Part shown: one piece after another, positions 10,925 through 20,259 of the stretch
Position numbering within the stretch: position 1 is the stretch's first letter
Layout of the letters: each line of letters opens with the position of its first letter
Assembly (NCBI RefSeq): GCF_002943415.1
Contig: NZ_PTQZ01000007.1
Coordinates: forward strand, 1-20,259
Length of the DNA: 20,259 nucleotides
Direction: 5' to 3'
Source: Amnimonas aquatica
GTDB taxonomy: Bacteria > Pseudomonadota > Gammaproteobacteria > Pseudomonadales > Moraxellaceae
Made by a program: the position numbers and the translations under genes
The notes under the pieces: model-generated
Told to the model about the DNA's origin: nothing
Seen by the model: the letters and a program-made list of their open reading frames with translations, nothing else
Database searches by the model: none

Positions 10925-11635
10925 TCAGTCGCCGAGATACGCCGCGCGCACGCGCGGGTCGGCCGCCAGCTCGGCCGCCGACCCCGACAGGGTGATGCCG
11001 CCCGACTCCATGACATAGGCACGGCTGGCGATCTCCAGCGCCTGGCGGGCGTTCTGCTCGACCAGAAGCAGCGCCACGCCCTCGAACACGATCTGGCGGA
11101 TGATGGCGAAGATCTGCTCGACCAGGATGGGCGCCAGCCCCATGGACGGCTCGTCGAGCAGCAGCAGGCGCGGCCGGCTCATCAGCGCGCGGGCGATGGC
11201 GAGCATCTGCTGCTCGCCGCCGGACAGCGTGCCGGCGAGCTGCAGCCGGCGCTCGGCGAGGCGCGGGAACAGCGCCAGCATGCGCTCGAGATCGGCGCGG
11301 ATGCCGTCGCGGTCGCGACGACTGTAGGCGCCCATCTGCAGGTTCTCCAGCACGGTCAGGCGCGGGAAAATGCCGCGCCCTTCCGGCACCAGCGCCAGCC
11401 CGCGCGCCACGCGCTCGTGCGCCGGCAGCCTGAGCAGGTCCTCGCCGGCGTAGCGCAGGCTGCCGGCGGCAGGCTTCAGCAGGCCGCCGATGGCGCCCAG
11501 CGTGGAGGTCTTGCCGGCGCCGTTGGCACCGATCAGCGACACCAGCTCGCCCTCGCCCACGCTCAGGCTGATGCCGCGCACGGCCTGGATGCCGCCGTAG
11601 CGCACCTCGAGATCACGCACCTCCAGCAGGTTCAT
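10925..11635 (-). CDS. livF: Branched-chain amino-acid ABC transporter ATPase LivF
   Basis: This is a 236-residue cytoplasmic ATPase of the LivF type, the shorter of the two liv ATPases. Walker A is GANGAGKT (residues 36-43), the ABC signature is LSGGEQQ (137-143) and Walker B is LLLLDEP (157-163). The LivF-typical VPEGRGIFPRLTVLENL stretch (about 83-99) is present. Its ATG overlaps the livG stop by 4 nt (ATGA), a sign of translational coupling. It is the last gene of the operon, ahead of the hairpin at 10881-10904. Confidence 0.95.
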   Translation of the reverse strand: MNLLEVRDLEVRYGGIQAVRGISLSVGEGELVSLIGANGAGKTSTLGAIGGLLKPAAGSLRYAGEDLLRLPAHERVARGLALVPEGRGIFPRLTVLENLQMGAYSRRDRDGIRADLERMLALFPRLAERRLQLAGTLSGGEQQMLAIARALMSRPRLLLLDEPSMGLAPILVEQIFAIIRQIVFEGVALLLVEQNARQALEIASRAYVMESGGITLSGSAAELAADPRVRAAYLGD

Positions 11636-12444
11636 GCCGCACCCCCCAGATATGCCGCGACCACGCGCGGGTCATTGCGCACCGCCTCGGGCCGACCCTC
11701 GGTGATCAGGCGGCCGAAGTCCAGCACCGCCACGCGGTCGCACAGACCCATGATCAGCTTCACGTCGTGCTCGATCAGCAGCACGGTGATGCCATCGTCG
11801 CGGATGCGCTCCAGCAGCACGCGCAATTGCGCGGTCTCGGTCGGATTCATGCCGGCGGCGGGCTCGTCCAGCGCCAGCAGGCGCGGCTCGGTCGCCAGCG
11901 CGCGGGCGATCTCCAGGCGGCGCTGGTCGCCATAGGACAGCTCGTTGGCGAGGCGGCCGGCAGCCGACGCCGGCAGACCGACATAATCCAGCAGTTCGCG
12001 CGCCCGGCGCGCGATCGCGGCTTCTTCCTCGCGCGCCGCACGGGTGTTGAGCAGCGCCGCCAGCAGCCCGGTGCGGGTGCAGCGGTGGCGGCCCACCATG
12101 ACGTTCTCGAGCGCGGTCATGAAGTGGAACAGGCGGATGTTCTGGAACGTGCGCGCGATACCGCGCTCGACAATGGCGCTGGCCTTCAGGCGCAGCGGCA
12201 GGTCGTGGCCGGCGAAGCTGCGGCGACCGGCATCGGCCTGGTAGAAACCGGTGATGACATTGAACAGCGTGGTCTTGCCGGCACCGTTGGGGCCGATCAG
12301 GCCGTAGATGGCGCCCTCGGGAATGGTCAGGCTGACCTCGGTCAGCGCCTGCACGCCGCCGAAGCGCTTGCTGATGCCCTGCAGCGACAGCAGCGCCTGC
12401 CCGGTCGAGCGCACGGAGTCAGGCACGAAAGCCGCGTCAGTCAT
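11632..12444 (-). CDS. livG: Branched-chain amino-acid ABC transporter ATPase LivG
   Basis: This 270-residue ATPase has Walker A GPNGAGKT (residues 51-58), signature LSYGDQ (169-174) and Walker B LLALDEP (about 189-195). It has the LivG-specific GIARTFQNIRLF block near 95-106 and the long helical insert after it. About 15 extra N-terminal residues precede the usual start region (LSLQGISKRFGG). The start overlaps the end of livM by 8 nt, with a GGAG ribosome binding site 8 nt upstream, and the end overlaps livF by 4 nt. It pairs with LivF to drive the LivHM permease. Confidence 0.95.
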   Translation of the reverse strand: MTDAAFVPDSVRSTGQALLSLQGISKRFGGVQALTEVSLTIPEGAIYGLIGPNGAGKTTLFNVITGFYQADAGRRSFAGHDLPLRLKASAIVERGIARTFQNIRLFHFMTALENVMVGRHRCTRTGLLAALLNTRAAREEEAAIARRARELLDYVGLPASAAGRLANELSYGDQRRLEIARALATEPRLLALDEPAAGMNPTETAQLRVLLERIRDDGITVLLIEHDVKLIMGLCDRVAVLDFGRLITEGRPEAVRNDPRVVAAYLGGAA

Positions 12445-13513
12445 GTTCGAGCTCCCGCTGGCGCCGCCTCGACGGCCACAGGCCGGCCGGGCGATAGAGC
12501 ATGACCAGCACCATGGCCGATCCGAACAGCAGCATGCGCAGGTTCTCCGGATCCACCACCATGTGCCCGAACAGCTCGCGCTGCAGCGGGTTGATGACCT
12601 CGCGCAGCAGCTCCGGCGTCAGCGTCAGCAGGCAGGCGCCAAGCAGCACGCCGGGAATGTGGCCCATGCCGCCGAGCACCACCATGCACAGCACCATGAT
12701 GGACTCCATCAGGGTGAAGCTCTCGGGGCTGACGAAGCCCTGGAAGGAAGCGAACAGCGCACCGCCGACACCGCCGAAGGTGGCGCCCATGGCGAAGGCC
12801 AGCAGCTTCATGTTGCGGGTGTTGATGCCCATCGCGTGCGCCGCGATCTCGTCCTCGCGGATGGCCACCCAGGCGCGGCCGATGCGCGAGCGCTCGAGGC
12901 GGCGGCAGATCACCACGGCCACCACCACCAGCGCCAGCAGCAGGTAGAAGTAGAGCTGCGCCGAACCCAGCGACACCGGCCCCAGGTGCAGGGAGCCGCC
13001 CAGCGACACGCCGCCGACGCTCACCGGATCGATGCCGCTGATGCCCTGTGGACCGTTGGTGATGTTCACCGGCCGATCGAGGTTGTTCATGAACAGGCGC
13101 ACGATCTCGCCGAAACCCAGCGTCACGATGGCCAGGTAATCGCCGCGCAGGCGCAGTGTCGGCGCCCCCAGCAGGGCCCCGGCGAACGCCGCCGCCACCG
13201 CCGCCAGCGGCAGGATCATCCACGCCGACCAATGCAGGTCGAAATGCGGCGAAGCCAGCAGCGCGAACACGTAGGCGCCCACGGCGTAGAAAGCGATGTA
13301 GCCGAGGTCGAGCAGGCCGGCGTAGCCGACCACGATGTTCAGGCCCAGCGCCAGCAACGCGTAGAGCAGGCAGAAATCGACAATGCGCATCCAGTACGGG
13401 CCGAGCGTGGCGCCGAACCAGAACGGCAGGGTCAGCAGCAGCACGACCAGCAGGATGCGGCCGGCCGGACTGGCGGCCTGGCGCACGAGGCGATCCTTGA
13501 AATCAGCGGACAT
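12437..13513 (-). CDS. livM: Branched-chain amino-acid ABC transporter permease LivM
   Basis: This 358-residue inner-membrane permease has many hydrophobic helices, including LLVVLLLTLPFWFG, FCLLYALLALGLNIVVGYAGLLDLGYIAFYAVGAY and MESIMVLCMVVLGGMG. The family block GLNIVVGYAGLLDLGYIAFYAVGAY and the EAA-like loop NTRNMKLLAFAMGATFGGVGGALFA are clear. I chose the ATG at 13513 because GGAG lies 8 nt upstream; the in-frame GTG at 13522 would sit directly against that site. It forms the channel with LivH. Confidence 0.94.
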   Translation of the reverse strand: MSADFKDRLVRQAASPAGRILLVVLLLTLPFWFGATLGPYWMRIVDFCLLYALLALGLNIVVGYAGLLDLGYIAFYAVGAYVFALLASPHFDLHWSAWMILPLAAVAAAFAGALLGAPTLRLRGDYLAIVTLGFGEIVRLFMNNLDRPVNITNGPQGISGIDPVSVGGVSLGGSLHLGPVSLGSAQLYFYLLLALVVVAVVICRRLERSRIGRAWVAIREDEIAAHAMGINTRNMKLLAFAMGATFGGVGGALFASFQGFVSPESFTLMESIMVLCMVVLGGMGHIPGVLLGACLLTLTPELLREVINPLQRELFGHMVVDPENLRMLLFGSAMVLVMLYRPAGLWPSRRRQRELEHD

Positions 13514-13534
13514 GAAAGACACTCCCCGGCCTCC

Positions 13535-14464
13535 TCACGGACGGTCGGCCTGGCGTTCGCCAAGCAGCCCGGAAGGACGGAACACCAGCACCAGGATCAG
13601 CACCAGGAAGGCGAAGACATCCTGGTACTGACTGCCCAGGAAGCCGCCGGTGAGGTCGCCGATGTAGCCCGCTCCCAGGCTCTCGATCAGGCCCAGCAGC
13701 AGGCCGCCGACCACCGCGCCGGCGACGTTGCCGATGCCGCCGAGCACCGCCGCCGAGAACGCCTTGAGGCCGAGCATGAAGCCCATGTAGGCGTGCGCCT
13801 GGCCATAGTTGGCGCTGACCATGACACCGGCGACGGCGGCGAGGATGGAGCCGATGATGAAGGTGCTGGCGATCACCCGGTCCACCGACACGCCCATGAG
13901 CCGCGCCACCGACGGCGACTGCGCGGTGGCGCGCATGGCGCGGCCGAGCCGGGTGCGATGGATGAGCAGGATGAGCCCGGCCATGAGCACCGCCGACAGC
14001 ACCACGATGGCGCCCTGCACCGGCAGGAAGGTGGCGCCGCCGATGTGGATGGGGTCATGCGGCAGGATGTCCGGGAACGGCACGTACTGGCGCCCCCAGA
14101 TCATCATGGCGAGGTTCTGCAGCACGATCGAGACACCGATGGCGGTGATCAGCGGCGCCAGTCGCGGCGCGCCGCGCAGCGGCCGGTAGGCCAGCCGCTC
14201 GATGCCGGCGCCGAGCAGCGCGCAGACCGGAATGGCCATGAGCACGCTGCCCGCGATCAGCACGAAGGGCGAGACATCCATGTTCAGGCCGAGCAGCCAG
14301 CCCAGGCAGGAGATGGTGACCATGGCGCCGATCATGACCACCTCGCCGTGGGCGAAGTTGATCAGGCCGAGAATGCCGTAGACCAGCGTGTAGCCCAGCG
14401 CGATCAGGGCATAGATGCTGCCCAGGATCAGTCCGTTGACCAGCTGCTGCGTGAGCATGTCCAT
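13535..14464 (-). CDS. livH: Branched-chain amino-acid ABC transporter permease LivH
   Basis: This is a 309-residue inner-membrane permease. The opening MLTQQLVNGLILGSIYALIALGYT is the typical LivH N-terminus, followed by VYGILGLINFAHGEVVMIGA and a series of hydrophobic helices. The EAA-like segment AFSAAVLGGIGNVAGAVVGG lies near the C-terminus. The ATG at 14464 is 5 nt after the livJ stop; an ATG two codons later (14458) is an alternative. No clear Shine-Dalgarno precedes it, so coupling to livJ is likely. About 21 nt separate it from livM. Confidence 0.93.
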   Translation of the reverse strand: MDMLTQQLVNGLILGSIYALIALGYTLVYGILGLINFAHGEVVMIGAMVTISCLGWLLGLNMDVSPFVLIAGSVLMAIPVCALLGAGIERLAYRPLRGAPRLAPLITAIGVSIVLQNLAMMIWGRQYVPFPDILPHDPIHIGGATFLPVQGAIVVLSAVLMAGLILLIHRTRLGRAMRATAQSPSVARLMGVSVDRVIASTFIIGSILAAVAGVMVSANYGQAHAYMGFMLGLKAFSAAVLGGIGNVAGAVVGGLLLGLIESLGAGYIGDLTGGFLGSQYQDVFAFLVLILVLVFRPSGLLGERQADRP

Positions 14465-14469
14465 GGCGG

Positions 14470-16999
<2,530 letters not shown>

Positions 17000-17161
17000 T
17001 CGCTTATACGCATACGGGAAATATGCCAATAACAATCAATAACCATTCGCACCAATAAAACGACCGCTCATCCGCTATACGGACGGATTTCTGGCACGGA
17101 CACGGCTGCTTTGCTTAATTCGCCAAGAGCCCCGCAAGACCTGACCGTCAAGGATGACGCC
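17000..17161 (+). other. rpoS upstream region
   Basis: This gap contains an AT-rich segment with three CAATAA motifs (17027-17032, 17037-17042 and 17053-17058). It also contains CTATAC (17075-17080), which resembles the sigma-S extended -10 (C before TATAC). No good -35 accompanies it. In-frame TTG 17111 lies within the gap but has no Shine-Dalgarno. Confidence 0.3.
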
Positions 17162-18013
17162 GTGAACGACAACGCAGCCCGCCACGACGAGCGCAATGCG
17201 CTCACCCGCTACTTCAATGACATCCGCGCCTACCCGCTGCTGTCCGCCGAGGAAGAAGCCGTGCTCAGCCGTGCCGCCCTCGCCGGCGACCGGCACTCGC
17301 GCGAACGCATGATCACCGGCAACCTGCGCCTGGTCATACGCATCGCGCGCCAGTACCAGCGCAGCGGCATGGCCGTGGACGACCTGATCGAGGAAGGCAA
17401 CCTCGGCCTCATGCATGCCATCGGCAAGTACGACCCGTCGCTGGGTTATCGCCTGTCCACCTACGCCGTGTGGTGGATACGCCAGTACATCGAACGCGCC
17501 ATCATGAACCAGTCACGCGTGGTCCGCCTGCCGGTGCATCTCGCCAAGCGCCTCAACCGCTGCCTGCGCGCCTCGCGCGAACTGCGCCAGTGCAGCGGTC
17601 GCGAGCCCAGCGCACGCGATATCGCGACCGAGGTCGGCCGCTCCCCGGACGAGGTGCGCGAGCTGATGTGCTGGCAGGAGGCACCCAGTTCGCTGGACCA
17701 TCAGGAAGAGGGCACGTCATGGCAGGACGCGCTGCCGGCACCGGACAGCTACAACCCGTCACGCCGCAATGCGCGTGACGACATGCAGCAGGCCCTGCTG
17801 CGTCATGTCGGTCGGCTGACCGCGCGCGAGCGCGAAATCCTGCTGCGCCGCTTCGGTCTCGGCACTGGCGTGGAGGAAACGCTGGAGCGCATCGCCGCCG
17901 ACATCGGGCTGACGCGGGAGCGCGTCCGGCAGATCCAGATCGAGGCGTTGTTCAAGCTCAGGGAATGGCTGAGCAGCGAAGGCATAGAGCCCGGCTATCT
18001 CGACGAGTCATGA
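17162..18013 (+). CDS. rpoS: RNA polymerase sigma factor RpoS (stationary-phase sigma-38)
   Basis: This sigma-70 family factor of 283 residues most resembles RpoS. Region 1.2/2 begins at RYFNDIRAYPLLSAEEEAVL. Region 2 has NLRLVIRIARQY, DLIEEGNLGLMHAIGKYDP and STYAVWWIRQYIERAIMNQ. Region 3 starts at LPVHLAKRLNRCLRASREL, and region 4 ends with GLTRERVRQIQIEALFKLREWL. The lysine of LPVHLAK (Lys129) corresponds to the E. coli RpoS Lys173 that RssB contacts, so regulated proteolysis is possible by analogy. I chose GTG 17162 because AGGA lies 7 nt upstream; TTG 17111 would add 17 residues. It is shorter than E. coli RpoS (330). No nlpD precedes it, and pcm faces it from downstream, which is unusual. 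RpoS rather than RpoH or RpoD fits the motifs and neighbours. Confidence 0.88.
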   Translation: MNDNAARHDERNALTRYFNDIRAYPLLSAEEEAVLSRAALAGDRHSRERMITGNLRLVIRIARQYQRSGMAVDDLIEEGNLGLMHAIGKYDPSLGYRLSTYAVWWIRQYIERAIMNQSRVVRLPVHLAKRLNRCLRASRELRQCSGREPSARDIATEVGRSPDEVRELMCWQEAPSSLDHQEEGTSWQDALPAPDSYNPSRRNARDDMQQALLRHVGRLTAREREILLRRFGLGTGVEETLERIAADIGLTRERVRQIQIEALFKLREWLSSEGIEPGYLDES

Positions 18014-18044
18014 CCGCCATGCGGGTATCTTCTTCGCCATCACG

Positions 18045-18068
18045 CCGCGCCGGCTTGCCCCGGCGCGG
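18045..18068 (+). terminator. Hairpin after rpoS, upstream of the tRNA
   Basis: CCGCGCCGG (18045-18053) and CCGGCGCGG (18060-18068) form a perfect 9-bp stem with a 6-nt loop, 31 nt after the rpoS stop. No T tract follows, so intrinsic termination is uncertain. The possible -35 of the tRNA promoter overlaps the loop. Confidence 0.4.
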
Positions 18069-18085
18069 GCGAGATAGGCTAGAAT
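18055..18085 (+). promoter_or_regulatory. Possible tRNA-Arg promoter with GC-rich discriminator
   Basis: TTGCCC (18055-18060) and TAGAAT (18080-18085) are separated by 19 nt. The sequence after the -10 is CCCGGGCC, a GC-rich discriminator typical of stable-RNA promoters under stringent control. The start would be about 14 nt before the mature tRNA. Confidence 0.5.
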
Positions 18086-18105
18086 CCCGGGCCACGCGCA
18101 AGCAT

Positions 18106-18182
18106 GCCTCCGTAGCTCAGCTGGATAGAGCAGCCCCCTCCTAAGGGGCAGGTCGGACGTTCGAATCGTCTCGGGGGCGCCA
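18106..18182 (+). tRNA. tRNA-Arg, anticodon CCU
   Basis: This 77-nt cloverleaf folds by eye. The acceptor stem is GCCTCCG (18106-18112) with CGGGGGC (18172-18178), followed by discriminator G and an encoded CCA (18180-18182). The D arm is GCTC/GAGC. The anticodon stem is GCCCC/GGGGC around CTCCTAA, with the anticodon CCT at 18140-18142, which reads AGG. The T arm is GGACG-TTCGAAT-CGTCT. It lies between rpoS and the convergent pcm gene, whose stop is 23 nt beyond the CCA end. Confidence 0.97.
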
Positions 18183-18205
18183 TCTTCCAGCGCCGACACG
18201 GCTGC

Positions 18206-18880
18206 TCAGCCGATCACGCCGCCCAGCATGGGCACGAAATGCACCGGCTCGATGACATCCTGGCGAACGCCCTCTTCCGTGCGCTGCACCAGCACCAGCG
18301 ACTGCTTCTGGCCCGCGCCCACCGGCAGCACCATGCGGCCGCCCACCGCCAGCAGATCGATGAACGCCTGCGGCACGCCCAGCGCCGCCGCCGTGCCGAT
18401 GATGCCGTCGTAGCCGCCCTCGCCCGGCCAGCCCTGCAGGCCGTCGGCATGGCGCAGACGGACATTGTGCAGGCCGAGGCCGGTCAGGCGCTCGCGGGCC
18501 TTGTCCTGCAGCGGCTTGATGCGCTCGATGGAATGCACGCTGCCGACCAGCTGCGCCAGCACGGCGGTCTGGTAACCCGAACCGGTGCCGATCTCCAGCA
18601 CCTTGCGCATGGGGCCGGCGGCCAGCAGCAGCTCGCTCATGCGCGCCACGATATAGGGTTGCGACAGGGTCTGGCCGTGGCCGATGGGCAGCGCGGTGTC
18701 TTCGTAGGCACGATGCGCCAGCGCCTCGTCGACGAAGATGTGCCGGGGCGTCTGGCGCATGACATCTAGCACGCGGGTGTCGCGTATGCCCTGGGTGAGC
18801 AGTCGCGAGATCATGCGGTCCCGGGTGCGGGCGGAAGTGAAGCCGGAGCCGTGCAGATCGAAGGTGGGGCCAGTGCTCAT
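18206..18880 (-). CDS. pcm: Protein-L-isoaspartate O-methyltransferase
   Basis: This protein of about 224 residues methylates isoaspartyl residues in damaged proteins using S-adenosylmethionine. Family blocks are [33 protein letters not shown] (about 49-81), the SAM-binding [16 protein letters not shown] (about 94-109), [13 protein letters not shown] and the C-terminal [11 protein letters not shown] chose ATG 18880, since the region upstream to the next ATG (18958) reads as non-family sequence. The ribosome binding site is weak in either case. It follows surE in the same direction with a gap of about 127 nt, long for an operon junction. The chain is slightly longer than E. coli Pcm (208). Confidence 0.94.
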   Translation of the reverse strand: MSTGPTFDLHGSGFTSARTRDRMISRLLTQGIRDTRVLDVMRQTPRHIFVDEALAHRAYEDTALPIGHGQTLSQPYIVARMSELLLAAGPMRKVLEIGTGSGYQTAVLAQLVGSVHSIERIKPLQDKARERLTGLGLHNVRLRHADGLQGWPGEGGYDGIIGTAAALGVPQAFIDLLAVGGRMVLPVGAGQKQSLVLVQRTEEGVRQDVIEPVHFVPMLGGVIG

Positions 18881-19007
18881 GTCGTGTGTTTCTGTTCCAG
18901 CGGCAAGCGCACACTGTAGCACGCGCGCGGGCCGGAGGAGGAGCCGTGGCCGGAGCATGGCATCGCCCCGGCGGCCATCCGCGACCGCAGCGCACGGGCG
19001 ACCTGGC

Positions 19008-19778
19008 TCAATCGCGGATGCCCGGCTGCAGCCAGTCCGCGACCACGTCGAGCACGCCGAAACGGGTCATGTCGGAGTCCAGCGGCGTGACGCTGACATG
19101 GCCGGCCTGGACGGCGTGGAAATCGGTACCTTCGGCATTGTCGAGCGGGTCGCCGGAAGCGCCGATCCAGAACACCACGTTGCCGCGCGGATCGCGCAGC
19201 CTGAGCACATCCTGACTGGGCCCGCGGTGCCCCAGCCGGGTGACGCGGAAGCCGCGATGGTTCTCCAGCGGGCCGGCAGGCACATTGATGTTGAGCAGGG
19301 TGCGCGGCGGCAACGCTAGGCGCTGCCAGCGCCGCAGCAGCTCGCCGACCCGCGCCGCCGCCGGCCGGTAGGCCTCGATGCCGAGGGTCTTCGGCTGCTC
19401 GGCCACCAGCGATACGGCGATGGCGGGCCGCCCCAGGAAACGCCCCTCCAGGGCCGCCGCCACCGTGCCCGAATAGATCACGTCATCGCCCAGATTGGCG
19501 CCGGCATTGATGCCGGACACGATGATGTCCGGCGTGAAGTCGAGCAGTCCGTTGAGCGCAATGTGGACGCAGTCCGCCGGTGTGCCGTTGACCGCGATGA
19601 AACCGTTGTCGAGCCGCTGCGGACGCAGCGGCCGGTCCAGCGTCAGCGCACTGGAGAAGGCACTGCGCTCACCATCGGGCGCGACCACCGTGACCTCGCC
19701 CAGCTGCGCCAGCACTTCGGCCATGGCCGCCAGGCCGGGGGCGTGCACGCCGTCGTCATTGCTCAGCAGGAACTTCAT
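19008..19778 (-). CDS. surE: 5'/3'-nucleotidase SurE
   Basis: This is a 256-residue metal-dependent nucleotidase/exopolyphosphatase of the SurE family, associated with stationary-phase survival. The active-site residues fall at the E. coli numbers: Asp8 and Asp9 in [10 protein letters not shown], Ser39 in GERSAFS and Asn91 in [21 protein letters not shown] strong AAGGAGG site (complement of 19784-19790) lies 5 nt before the ATG. The gene overlaps the end of truD by 23 nt, so the two are translationally linked. pcm follows downstream, the standard order. Confidence 0.97.
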   Translation of the reverse strand: MKFLLSNDDGVHAPGLAAMAEVLAQLGEVTVVAPDGERSAFSSALTLDRPLRPQRLDNGFIAVNGTPADCVHIALNGLLDFTPDIIVSGINAGANLGDDVIYSGTVAAALEGRFLGRPAIAVSLVAEQPKTLGIEAYRPAAARVGELLRRWQRLALPPRTLLNINVPAGPLENHRGFRVTRLGHRGPSQDVLRLRDPRGNVVFWIGASGDPLDNAEGTDFHAVQAGHVSVTPLDSDMTRFGVLDVVADWLQPGIRD

Positions 19779-20259
19779 CCGCGCCTCCTTCAGATCCCGG
19801 CGCCGCTGCCGACGAAGCCGGCACCGGCACATCCTCGTGCAACCGCGCCAGCGAGGCCAGCACGGCGGTGGCGAACGAGCCCGCCGCGAGCGTGAAAGAC
19901 AGCACCAGCACATCCGGCTGCGGCTGCTGCCGCACCAGATCATCGACACGCAGGCGCAGCGACCGGCGCTGGCCGGGCACGCGCAGCGCCGCCAGGTCGG
20001 CACAGATATCCTCCCAGGGCGCCAGCACGCCAGCCTCAAGGGCGGCGACATCGTCCGTCACCACCGAGGCGCCATCGCCGGGCAGCGGCCCGGTCGGATG
20101 CACCTCGCCGGCTGCCAGCCGCGCCGGCAGCGCGGCATCGCCGGGCTCCGGCACGAAGAAGCTGCCACGACCATCGAGCTGCAGCACATCGCCCGGCAGG
20201 CAGCGGCACCAGCTGCCATCGCGCACGCGCTCGGCCAGCACCCGGTTGAACAGCGCCGA
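19756..20259 (-). CDS. truD: tRNA pseudouridine(13) synthase TruD, C-terminal part (partial)
   Basis: The frame enters from the right edge and ends at 19756. Visible are 167 residues beginning SALFNRVLAERVRDGSW, matching the TruD C-terminal region: the LPGDVLQLDG segment, ARLAAGEVHPTGPLPG and the terminal LSFTLAAGSFATAVLASL. TruD makes pseudouridine 13 in tRNA-Glu. The catalytic Asp lies in the missing N-terminal part. The end of the gene overlaps surE by 23 nt, and surE-truD adjacency is a known gammaproteobacterial arrangement. An in-frame GTG at 20241 is internal, not a start. Confidence 0.9.
   Translation of the reverse strand, partial: SALFNRVLAERVRDGSWCRCLPGDVLQLDGRGSFFVPEPGDAALPARLAAGEVHPTGPLPGDGASVVTDDVAALEAGVLAPWEDICADLAALRVPGQRRSLRLRVDDLVRQQPQPDVLVLSFTLAAGSFATAVLASLARLHEDVPVPASSAAAPGSEGGADEVPAEQ

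Noticed and set aside
18008-18199. A minus-strand frame containing ETIRTSDLPLRRGLLYPAEL
   Set aside because: This is the well-known phantom peptide produced by translating the antisense strand of a tRNA gene. It coincides with tRNA-Arg.
17000-20259. Genomic island at the tRNA
   Set aside because: There is no integrase and no direct repeat of the tRNA 3' end. The genes on both sides are core housekeeping genes with similar base composition.

Overview
This is a chromosomal stretch of a high-GC gammaproteobacterium. PurL is the long single-chain, glutaminase-fused form, and mltF lies divergent from purL. The truD-surE-pcm cluster, an RpoS-type sigma factor and a Met-52 heme-ligand bacterioferritin are also present. 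Similarity to Nevskiales/Solimonadaceae-type oil or lipid degraders is only my impression; no marker here fixes the order. I see no transposase, integrase, phage gene or CRISPR array. Coding density is high and the content is mostly core metabolism.

Layout from left to right. (1) The first codons of an unidentified minus-strand gene diverge from two plus-strand acyl-CoA dehydrogenases (306-2841), which end at a strong hairpin. (2) A bacterioferritin follows (3074-3544), with a near-consensus promoter and an adjacent AT-rich palindrome. (3) An OruR-type AraC regulator lies on the minus strand, convergent with bfr. (4) A minus-strand unit holds purL and a small NIF3/YqfO-like gene. (5) A 355-nt intergenic region separates purL from the divergent lytic transglycosylase gene mltF. 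(6) mltF converges on a complete branched-chain amino-acid ABC transporter operon, which reads livJ-H-M-G-F on the minus strand. (7) dapE (plus) diverges from livJ, and an rpoS-like gene follows it. (8) tRNA-Arg(CCU) comes next. (9) Minus-strand truD (partial), surE and pcm run into the tRNA from the right edge.

Functional themes are fatty-acyl-CoA oxidation, iron storage, purine synthesis, murein turnover, amino-acid uptake and lysine/diaminopimelate synthesis. The rpoS/pcm/surE/truD group belongs to stationary-phase and repair functions. The gene order truD-surE-pcm-(nlpD)-rpoS, familiar in other gammaproteobacteria, is present but rearranged: rpoS faces pcm, a tRNA sits between them, and nlpD is absent from the gap.

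I found no clearly undescribed multi-gene system. The points most worth a second look are the first acyl-CoA dehydrogenase, which lacks the catalytic glutamate that its operon partner has, the rearranged rpoS locus, and several unassigned perfect palindromes in intergenic regions.
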